Assembly: GCF_014646815.1 (NCBI RefSeq)
Contig: NZ_BMNZ01000010.1
Location: 40,517-104,516 of the forward strand
Reading direction: 5' to 3'
Length of the DNA stretch: 64,000 nt
Source: Terrabacter tumescens
Lineage (GTDB): Bacteria; Actinomycetota; Actinomycetes; Actinomycetales; Dermatophilaceae
Shown here piece after piece: positions 57,802-64,000 of this stretch. Position numbers and translations under genes: made by a program. Numbering within the stretch: the stretch's first letter is position 1; each line of letters starts with the position of its first letter. The notes beneath the pieces were generated by a model, which saw nothing but the letters and a program-made list of their open reading frames with translations, searched no databases and had not been told where the DNA came from.

Positions 57802-58983
57802 ATGACCGAGTCACCCATCGGCGTCGCCGTCATCGGCGCCGGCATGGCCGGCCGCGCGCACTGCGCCGGCTACCGCACCGCCCCCACGCTCTTCGACCCG
57901 CCGCTGCCGCCCATCCGCTACGTCGCCGTCATCGACGCGAACGAGGCCGTCGCCAAGGACGCGGCCGGCCGCTACGGCTACGAGCGGCACGGCACCGACT
58001 GGCGCGAGCTGCTCGACGACGATGACGTCCAGGTCGTCAGCGTCGTCGTCGCCAACCACCTGCACCGCGAGATCGTCGAGGCCCTCCTCGCCGCCGGCAA
58101 GCACGTGCTCTGCGAGAAGCCGCTCGCCGCGAGCCTCGAGGACGCCCGCGCGATGGTCGCCGCCGCCGAGGCCCACCCCGAGCTCGTCAGCGGCGTCGGG
58201 TTCGTCTACCGCCGCCAGCCTGCGGTGGCCGCCATCCGCGACCTCGTGGTCGGCGAGCTCGGCGAGGTCTCGCACTTCAACGGGCGCTACTGGTGCGACT
58301 ACGCCCGCAGCTCGGAGACCCCGATGGCCTGGCGCTACAAGGGCGGTCCCGGCACGGGCGCCCTCGCCGACATCGGCAGCCACCTCATCGACCTCGCCGA
58401 GTTCGTCTGCGGCCCGATGACCTCCGTCAGCGGCGGCGCCTTCACGACGAAGGTCACCGAGCGGGCCGTCCCGCTCGGCACGACCTACGGGCACGCCAGG
58501 GCCGAGCTGTCCGACGTGCGCGAGCCCGTCGAGAACGACGACGTCGCGACCTTCACGGCGCACTTCGCGTCCGGCGCCGTCGGCACCTTCTCCATCTCGC
58601 GCATCGCCCCGGGCCACGCGAACTCGCTCGCCTTCGACCTCATGGCCGAGCACGGCGCCGCGAAGTGGGACATGGACCGGCCGGCTGAGTTCTCCGTCAT
58701 CCGGCAGCTGCGCGGTGACGGCCTGGACGGCTACAACCAGGTGCTCGCCGGGCCGGCGCACCCCTACGTCAAGGGCGGCCTGCCCATGGACTTCCCCGGC
58801 TGCTCCTACGGCGTCGGCGACCTCTTCGGCTACCAGGCGCGGGCCTTCCTCGAGCAGGTCGCCGGCATCGAGGGCGGCCTGCCGAAGGTCGCGGCCTTCG
58901 ACGAGGGCGTGCGCGACCTCACCGTCATCGACGCCGTCGCGCGGTCCGCCGCAGCCGGTGGCGCCACCGTCTCCCTCAGCTGA
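57802..58983 (+). CDS. Gfo/Idh/MocA-family dehydrogenase
   Basis: 393 aa. Rossmann motif VAVIGAGMAGRAHCAGYRTA, E-K-P in LCEKPLAAS, and GTGALADIGSHLIDLAEFV, the substrate-binding part with Asp and His. The length and the GRYWCDYARSSETPMAWRY stretch fit the group acting on sugars and glucosides. AGAGAGG before ATG 57802; the ATG at 57781 is less likely. First gene of an operon with the isomerase below, 46 bp away. Confidence 0.9.
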   Translation: MTESPIGVAVIGAGMAGRAHCAGYRTAPTLFDPPLPPIRYVAVIDANEAVAKDAAGRYGYERHGTDWRELLDDDDVQVVSVVVANHLHREIVEALLAAGKHVLCEKPLAASLEDARAMVAAAEAHPELVSGVGFVYRRQPAVAAIRDLVVGELGEVSHFNGRYWCDYARSSETPMAWRYKGGPGTGALADIGSHLIDLAEFVCGPMTSVSGGAFTTKVTERAVPLGTTYGHARAELSDVREPVENDDVATFTAHFASGAVGTFSISRIAPGHANSLAFDLMAEHGAAKWDMDRPAEFSVIRQLRGDGLDGYNQVLAGPAHPYVKGGLPMDFPGCSYGVGDLFGYQARAFLEQVAGIEGGLPKVAAFDEGVRDLTVIDAVARSAAAGGATVSLS

Positions 58984-59029
58984 GTCCCCAACCACCCCAA
59001 GCACTTCCCGAAACAGAAGGAACGATCCC

Positions 59030-60016
59030 ATGCAGCTCGGTGCCTACAACGCCTGCCTCGGAGACAAGCCGCTCGGCGAGGCCCTCGACATGATCAAGAG
59101 CCTCGGCCTGACGAGCGTCGAGATCAACTCCGGCGGCTTCCTGCCGCCCATCCACCTGCCCGTCGACGACCTCCGCGCGAGCGAGCAGGCCCGGCAGGAC
59201 TACCTCGGCGAGTTCAGCTCGCGCGGACTGACGCTCACGGCCCTCAACTGCAACGGCAACCCGCTGCACCCCGCCGCCGGCTTCCCGCACTCGCAGGACC
59301 TCCTCGACTCCATCGAGCTCGCCGCCCTGCTCGGGGTCCCGCGCGTCATCACGATGTCCGGCGCCCCCGGCGGCGAGCCGGGCACGTCTGTCCCCGTGTG
59401 GAACCCGCTCCCCTGGTGGAGCCCGTTCCTCGACGTGCAGGACCACCAGTGGAGCGTCGCCGTGCCCTACTGGAAGGACGTGCAGGCCCGGGCCGCGGCT
59501 GCGGACGTCCGCGTCGCCATCGAGATGCACCCCGGCAACATCGTCTTCAACCCGCGCACCCTGCACCGTCTCGTGGCCGAGACGAACGCGACGCACATCG
59601 GCGCCGAGATGGACCCGAGCCACCTCTTCTGGCAGGGCATCGACCCCGTGCTGGCCGTCGCCGACCTCGGTGAGCTCGTCTTCATCGCCGCCGCCAAGGA
59701 CACCCGGATCAACGAGGCCGCCAAGGTCAACGGCGTCATCGACGACTCCTTCTACCGCGTCGCCCAGGGCGAGAAGGGCTACCTCCCGCTCGGTGTTGGC
59801 ACGACCCTGAGCGGCTGGCCGAAGAGCCCGTCGTGGGACTTCGTCGCGGTCGGCCGCGGCCACGACAACGCCTACTGGACGGAGTTCCTCCGCGCGCTGC
59901 ACAAGGTCGACCCCGACATGCCGGTCAACATCGAGCACGAGGACCAGGAGCTCGACCAGCTCGAGGGCCTGCGTTTCGCCGCCAACACCCTCATCGAGGC
60001 CGAGAAGGGCATCTGA
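59030..60016 (+). CDS. TIM-barrel sugar phosphate isomerase/epimerase
   Basis: 328 aa. The AP2/xylose isomerase-like fold: LGEALDMIKSLGLTSVEINSGGF at the start and ligands E in VAIEMHPGN, D and H in AEMDPSHLFWQG, K in AAKDTR and E in NIEHEDQE. It would isomerise a keto-sugar formed by the dehydrogenase before it. AAGGAACG upstream of ATG 59030. A dehydrogenase remnant follows. Confidence 0.88.
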   Translation: MQLGAYNACLGDKPLGEALDMIKSLGLTSVEINSGGFLPPIHLPVDDLRASEQARQDYLGEFSSRGLTLTALNCNGNPLHPAAGFPHSQDLLDSIELAALLGVPRVITMSGAPGGEPGTSVPVWNPLPWWSPFLDVQDHQWSVAVPYWKDVQARAAAADVRVAIEMHPGNIVFNPRTLHRLVAETNATHIGAEMDPSHLFWQGIDPVLAVADLGELVFIAAAKDTRINEAAKVNGVIDDSFYRVAQGEKGYLPLGVGTTLSGWPKSPSWDFVAVGRGHDNAYWTEFLRALHKVDPDMPVNIEHEDQELDQLEGLRFAANTLIEAEKGI

Positions 60017-60019
60017 GAG

Positions 60020-60232
60020 GACGGCTCGCTCGTCGTCCGGCGCCACGATGAACCTGAGGTCGTCGAGCACCTGGGCACCCGGACGAGCTACACCCACCAG
60101 CTCGAGGCGTTCGCCAGCGCGGTGCGCAACGGCCGGGCCGTCACCACCGACGCCGACTGGGCCGTCGGCAACGCCGAGCTCATCGACGCCGCGTTCGCGG
60201 CCGCCCCGGCGACCGAACCGGCAACGGGTTGA
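60020..60232 (+). pseudogene. C-terminal remnant of a Gfo/Idh/MocA dehydrogenase
   Basis: The frame from 60020 encodes 70 residues with no start codon in place: it ends SYTHQLEAFASAVRNGRAV, then TTDADWAVGNAELIDAAFAA and a stop at 60230-60232. This is the conserved last helix pair of Gfo/Idh/MocA proteins; compare AELAAFCIAVREGTP in the 52914-53942 gene. The rest of the gene is missing, so a third dehydrogenase was probably deleted here. The stop codon lies in a palindrome arm. Confidence 0.75.
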
Positions 60233-60271
60233 GGTATGCCCGCCGCGGTAGCTGCGGCGGGCATACCTCAA
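60229..60271. terminator. 18-bp perfect palindrome, GAGGTATGCC type
   Basis: TTGAGGTATGCCCGCCGC (60229-60246), a 7-nt loop, and its exact reverse complement (60254-60271). It is the best copy of the GAGGT family, located between convergent units, and likely ends both. Confidence 0.85.
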
Positions 60272-60290
60272 GCGGGTGGGCGGGACGGGG

Positions 60291-61874
60291 TCAGCCGTTC
60301 CAGTGGATCTCCCACGTCGTGTTGTCGCCGTGCTGCTGGGTCCAGAACGTGCGCCAGGCCGGCGACGTCGTGGGCCGGGGCAGCTTGGCGCCGAGCAGAC
60401 CGCCGACCGAGGCGTCACCGTCGGAGCCGTGGATGCCGGTGATCTCGTTGTCGCCGTCGTTGTAGGAGGGGCCGCTCATCGAGTCGAACGTCGCCGACGC
60501 GTCGCGACCCTCGGCGAGGAAGCGCACCGGGCGGGGAGCGTGACCGCGGCCCGCGGCATACGACCCCTCCGCGTCGCGGCCCTCGCCGAGGTGGAAGACG
60601 TAGCCCGAGTCCAGCGCGCCCCGCTGCGTGTGCAGGCTGTCGCCGGCGTCCTCGACGACGAGCAGGTCGTCGGCCGTCGCGAAGGTGATGTTGTCGAAGC
60701 CGGTGTGCTCCTCGTCGCCGACCGCGGCGATCGAGATGCGCCCGGTGTCGGCGCTCGGACTCTTCTGCGAGATGCGGAAGACGCCGCCGTAGGCGCCGGG
60801 CAGCGTGCTCGACGTGCTCGTGTCACCCGTCTCGGTGAAGTAGAACTCCCGGAAGCCGGTGCCCGGGCGGAAGACGCCGTTCTCGGGGCGCTTCATCGGC
60901 GTCGCGTCGGCAGCCTTCGCGGCGGCCGTGGCGTCGAATGCCTCGGTCGTGCCCGTGTGGACCGTGACCCACTTCGTCGCGAAGGAGCTGCCGTATGCGT
61001 GGAGCTGGCTGATGAACGCGTCCGACGGGTTCGCCTGCAGCGCAGCGGTGGTCGCGGGCGTGCCGTCCTTGCGCTCGATCTGCAGGGCCTGCAGCGAGCC
61101 GCCCTTCGTCAGGTCGCTCCTGTCGGTCGGGACGAAGCGGTAGGCGAAGCTGTTGGGCACCTTGCCGCCGCTCGCGCCCTTGCCGCCGATGTCCTCGAGC
61201 ATCCAGACGTTTCCGTCGGCGTCGTTCTGGATGCCCTCGAAGCCGCCGGAACCGAGGGCTGCGAGCCGGGTGGCCTTGCCGCCGTCGACCGGGTCACCGT
61301 TCGCGTCGAGGCCGACGGCGAAGACGCCGCCCTTGGGCGCGCTCGACTCGGCCGTGAGCAGCAGCTGCTGGGTGAACGGGTCCCACGTGATGCCGTCGAT
61401 CGTCGGGTAGGCGTTGCCGGCCGTATCGGTGTCGGAGATGAGCGTGACCCGCTTGAGGGGGTCGCTCTCGTCGAGGTTGATCCGCGTGACGTAGCCGCGC
61501 GGGCCGATCTCGTGCCCCTGGTAGAGGTAGTGCTTGCCGCCGAGGACGAGGTAGACGTTCTTGTCGGGCTCCGTCTTGTGGGCCTCGTCCTTCGTCTGCG
61601 TCAGCGGTGCGCCGTCGAGGGTGTTGTAGCCGTAGTGCGTGACCCCGTTGGCGGTGTCGGGGTTGGTGAGCGGCAGGTTGCCCCAGGCGACGGACGTCTG
61701 GGTCGCCGACGGCGTCAGGACGTTGTTCTGGACGCCGGACCTCGGGTTGGCGTGGGGGACGTTCACGACGGGCAGGCCGTCGTGGGCCTCGGCGGACGTG
61801 CCGCCGAGGGCGAAGGCGGCCGCCGCGGCGAGCGTGCCGACAAGCCCTGCCTTGAGGATGGTGGGAGTGTTCAC
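60291..61874 (-). CDS. exported PhoX-like phosphatase (DUF839)
   Basis: 527 aa with a signal peptide (AGLVGTLAAAAAFALGG, cleavage near SAEAH). The beta-propeller of the PhoX/DUF839 group is suggested by GYNTLDGAPLTQT, TWDPFTQQLLLTAESS, GGFEGIQNDADGNVWMLEDIGG and GFDNITFATADDLLVVEDAGD, the last two resembling its Ca-binding blades. It may release phosphate outside the cell. GTG 61874 follows GAGAGG. No pho box was identified. Confidence 0.85.
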   Translation of the reverse strand: MNTPTILKAGLVGTLAAAAAFALGGTSAEAHDGLPVVNVPHANPRSGVQNNVLTPSATQTSVAWGNLPLTNPDTANGVTHYGYNTLDGAPLTQTKDEAHKTEPDKNVYLVLGGKHYLYQGHEIGPRGYVTRINLDESDPLKRVTLISDTDTAGNAYPTIDGITWDPFTQQLLLTAESSAPKGGVFAVGLDANGDPVDGGKATRLAALGSGGFEGIQNDADGNVWMLEDIGGKGASGGKVPNSFAYRFVPTDRSDLTKGGSLQALQIERKDGTPATTAALQANPSDAFISQLHAYGSSFATKWVTVHTGTTEAFDATAAAKAADATPMKRPENGVFRPGTGFREFYFTETGDTSTSSTLPGAYGGVFRISQKSPSADTGRISIAAVGDEEHTGFDNITFATADDLLVVEDAGDSLHTQRGALDSGYVFHLGEGRDAEGSYAAGRGHAPRPVRFLAEGRDASATFDSMSGPSYNDGDNEITGIHGSDGDASVGGLLGAKLPRPTTSPAWRTFWTQQHGDNTTWEIHWNG

Positions 61875-62064
61875 GGAGAGACCTCTCGTGGGTTTTCGGA
61901 ACGTGTGTCCGGGTGAGTTCGCAGACGCCCCAACACTTTCCACGAAGTCTGGGAGAATCCTTCGGATTGCGTGAACGGCGTGGAAGATCCGGCGGACCAG
62001 CCGGTGAAGACTCGGCGACCCCCGGACACGCCGGTCACGGGCGTCGAGAGGGTACGTGTGGGGC

Positions 62065-63432
62065 ATGGCGATCGACACGGCCGTGCGGCACCGGCGGCCC
62101 TACCGCGGCGCGCACCTCATCACCCGACTCGTCGGCCCGCTGACGATCGCGGCGCTCGTCGTCGCCTTCGCGCTGCTCTGGCTGGTCGCCCGGCCGCTCG
62201 GCGACGTGGGCCAGTTCGTCGGCCAGCTCATCGGGGCCGAGGGAGTGCTGCTCCTGTCCGTCGGGCTCGTGCTCATCAGCACGCTGCGCTGGGTGGAGCA
62301 GTTCTTCGACGGCGTCGACAAGGCCGCCGTGTGGCACCGACGGGTCGCGATCGCCGGGACGATCCTCATCGGCGTACACATCGCCTCGACGGGCAACCCG
62401 AACGCCACCCAGCTCGGGCCGACGCTGGGCACGATCGGCATCGTCGGCCTCGCGACCCTGACCGTGTGGGCCATCGCCCCGCGCTGGCGCTCAATCACGC
62501 CGCGCCCGCTGCGCGGTCCGGTGGAGCGGGTCATGGAGACCGCACCCGTCCGGCTCGTCGGGCGATGGGTCGGCAGCTACGGACTCTGGCGCGGGTTCCA
62601 CCGGCTGACCGGGGTCTTCCTCGCCTTCGGCTTCGTGCACGGGCTCATGGACGCGACGCTCTTCGGCTCGCCGCTGCTGAGGTGGTCCTACGTCGCGGTC
62701 GGCGGCATCGGGCTCGCCTTCTACGTCTACCGCGAGCTGCTGGCGCGGCGTCTCGCGCAGACCCACGACTACGAGGTGTCGTCGGTGGCGCCGATCGACG
62801 ACGCCGCCTTCGAGATCTGGCTCCGGCCGCTCGGCGACCGCTTCGCCTTCCGGCCCGGGCAGTTCGCCCTCGTCAACCTCGAGGCCCGCGACGGCTGGCA
62901 CCGGCACCCCTTCACCATCGCGAGCGCCCCGCAGGAGAAGGAGGTCCGCATCACCGTGCGTGCCCTCGGCGACTTCACGTCCAGCATCGGCGAGCTCGTC
63001 GCACCGGGCATGCCGGCCGTCATCAGCAGCCCCCAGGGGCATTTCGACTTCACCCGCGGGACCGAGCACCAGGTGTGGGTGGCGGGCGGCATCGGGGTGG
63101 CGCCCATGCTCAGCTGGCTGCGGTCGGCCAAGCCGGGCGAGCTGCCCCACCGGGTCGACTTCTTCTACACCGCCCGTGGACCGGCTCCGCTCGCCGACGA
63201 GGTCAGCCACCTCGCCGAGCACCACGACGAGATGCGCCTCCACCTCGTCGACACGGCTACCGACCCGCGGCTGACCGCCGAGCACGTCCTGGCGACCGTC
63301 GACGTCGACTCCCGGGAGCTGTCGGCCTTCCTCTGCGGGCCCGAGCCCATGGTCAACGCCCTGCAGCGCGACCTCGTGCGCGCCGGGGTCAAGCCGGCCA
63401 ACGTCCACCGCGAGTACTACAACCTGCGCTGA
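62065..63432 (+). CDS. ferric reductase-like transmembrane flavoprotein
   Basis: 455 aa. About six helices (residues 20-220) contain haem-ligand candidates H in VWHRRVAIAGTILIGVHIAS and GFHRLTGVFLAFGFVHGLM. The soluble half has the FAD site HPFTIASAP, the NAD site VAGGIGVAPMLSWL and CGPEPMV, as in NADPH oxidase and ferric reductases. It carries electrons across the membrane, perhaps to Fe(III) or a periplasmic partner. ATG 62065 is favoured over GTG 62056. Confidence 0.86.
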   Translation: MAIDTAVRHRRPYRGAHLITRLVGPLTIAALVVAFALLWLVARPLGDVGQFVGQLIGAEGVLLLSVGLVLISTLRWVEQFFDGVDKAAVWHRRVAIAGTILIGVHIASTGNPNATQLGPTLGTIGIVGLATLTVWAIAPRWRSITPRPLRGPVERVMETAPVRLVGRWVGSYGLWRGFHRLTGVFLAFGFVHGLMDATLFGSPLLRWSYVAVGGIGLAFYVYRELLARRLAQTHDYEVSSVAPIDDAAFEIWLRPLGDRFAFRPGQFALVNLEARDGWHRHPFTIASAPQEKEVRITVRALGDFTSSIGELVAPGMPAVISSPQGHFDFTRGTEHQVWVAGGIGVAPMLSWLRSAKPGELPHRVDFFYTARGPAPLADEVSHLAEHHDEMRLHLVDTATDPRLTAEHVLATVDVDSRELSAFLCGPEPMVNALQRDLVRAGVKPANVHREYYNLR

Positions 63433-63510
63433 GCGCGGCTCCTGAAGGGACCGGGACCTTCGGCCCTCTCCCCGTGCCCGTCGAGCGGGATGCCGGACAG
63501 GAGGCGCACC

Positions 63511-63882
63511 ATGGTCGACACGTCAGGCCCCAGCACCCCGTCCAGCACCCCAACAGCAAGTGAGGGGCCCCGCGACCGGACGCCGCTGACCCGCGCCTGG
63601 ATCTCCGTCGCCCTCGTCCCGGTCTTCTTCTTCGTCGCGTTCGCGGCCGCGCAGGGCATCTACGCGCTGACCGGCTACGACCCGAGCGCCGGAGCCACGC
63701 CGCCGCTCTGGGCGGATCTCGTCGCCGGGATCCCGGCCCTGCTCATCCTCTTCCTGCCCTGCGCCGGCGCCGTCGTCTACGGGCTGCGCGCCCGCCGGGA
63801 GGGAGCTCGAGTCGGGCTCGTGCCGGCGGTGATCGGGGCGCTGGTCGCCGTCGGCGGGGTCCTGCTCGTGGTCCTCCAGTGA
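63511..63882 (+). CDS. small membrane protein, unknown
   Basis: 123 aa. A polar N-terminus rich in Ser/Thr/Pro leads to three helices (about 29-50, 66-88 and 100-120). I do not recognise the family. GGAGGCGC seven bases before ATG 63511 sets the start over ATG 63490. It begins 78 bp after the reductase gene and may share its transcript. Confidence 0.62.
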   Translation: MVDTSGPSTPSSTPTASEGPRDRTPLTRAWISVALVPVFFFVAFAAAQGIYALTGYDPSAGATPPLWADLVAGIPALLILFLPCAGAVVYGLRARREGARVGLVPAVIGALVAVGGVLLVVLQ

Positions 63883-63893
63883 GGGGCCGCCGG

Positions 63894-63923
63894 TTTGAGG
63901 TGTACCCGCCGCAGGTTCTGCGG
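63894..63923. repeat. truncated GAGGT-type palindrome
   Basis: GGTTTGAGGTGTACCCGCCG opens the left arm, then a loop, then only TGCGG of the right arm. In the intact copy at 60229 the arm goes on to CCTCAA; here the sequence changes at 63924. Confidence 0.6.
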
Positions 63924-64000
63924 TGTCTTTTGAAGGGACATCCCTGACAGGAGTGTGAAGGGACATCCCTGACAGTGGTCTGGTTTGCGGTCCATGGTGG
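63924..64000. mobile_element. possible insertion-sequence end, running past the window
   Basis: From TGT at 63924 the DNA differs in style (lower GC). It has two exact copies of a 20-bp unit beginning TGAAGGGACATCCC, at 63931-63950 and 63956-63975, 25 bp apart. TGT ends with nearby repeats are usual in IS481-type elements. No transposase is in view, so this is a suggestion. Confidence 0.35.

Noticed and set aside
2835..60562. GGCATACG as a chromosome-orienting (KOPS-type) motif
   Set aside because: Copies on the two strands are about equal in number, while orienting motifs are strongly skewed.

Overview
The window is about 64 kb of very GC-rich DNA (roughly 70 percent or more by eye) with dense genes, short gaps and many GTG starts. 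About 18 genes appear to be transcribed without a 5' leader, with a TANNNT -10 box 6-8 nt before the start codon. With the protein families present (cydABDC, CsoR/CopZ/CopA, BlaI with an M56 peptidase, SCO6745 family, F420-type small oxidases, ECF42 sigma factor), this points to an actinobacterium, most likely Micrococcales and something like Intrasporangiaceae. That placement is inferred from style. I saw no tRNA, rRNA, CRISPR array or prophage.

Layout. 1-3.2 kb: the 3' part of phenylacetate-CoA ligase, a DUF402 protein, a small exported protein and a GntR repressor. 3.3-12 kb: the cytochrome bd operon cydA-cydB-cydD-cydC, then a BlaI-type repressor, an M56 membrane peptidase and galE. 12-17.3 kb: a repeat block, an MFS exporter with an NTF2-like partner, a tyrosine phosphatase with a VOC protein, and purB. 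17.3-20.9 kb: a copper operon (csoR-copZ-copA) behind a textbook CsoR box. 20.9-28.8 kb: small enzymes (three VOC proteins, Nudix, TrmH-type methyltransferase, DUF2000, isochorismatase fold), an AraC regulator and a DedA-like protein. 29-34 kb: a two-component system, an F420-reductase-like protein, a TerC protein under a yybP-ykoY manganese riboswitch, and a lipoprotein. 34-44.4 kb: an HxlR unit, a Tat-exported protein, UDG-like and amidohydrolase genes, an ECF42 sigma factor with a DGPF protein, an alpha/beta hydrolase, a HAD phosphatase and a disulfide oxidoreductase. 44.4-52 kb: two divergent MarR units (EamA exporter; ClC channel opposite a MarR-ABC operon), TauE and an SCO6745-family protein. 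52-60 kb: two LacI-controlled sugar or polyol catabolic units, each with a Gfo/Idh/MocA dehydrogenase and a TIM-barrel isomerase, a frameshifted fusion gene and a dehydrogenase remnant. 60-64 kb: a PhoX-like exported protein, a flavin-linked transmembrane reductase, a small membrane protein and what may be the edge of an insertion sequence.

How genes work together. CydAB is the oxygen-scavenging quinol oxidase and CydDC the thiol exporter needed to assemble it. BlaI and the M56 peptidase follow directly, and a dyad overlaps the cydA start region. CsoR senses Cu(I), CopZ carries it and CopA exports it. Several regulators share a gap with their targets, with visible palindromes: HxlR, both MarR proteins and both LacI proteins.

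The most unusual feature is repeated DNA. The octamer GGCATACG (often extended to ACACGGCATACG) occurs about 23 times by hand count, in both orientations, inside genes and concentrated between them. It forms a perfect 17-bp hairpin after terC and 20-bp inverted repeats around one VOC gene. A second family of palindromes (GAGGT...ACCTC) serves as terminators and has also entered the coding sequence of cydD and cydC in frame. A third family (CACTCGAGTG units) lies after galE and at the 3' end of the DedA gene.
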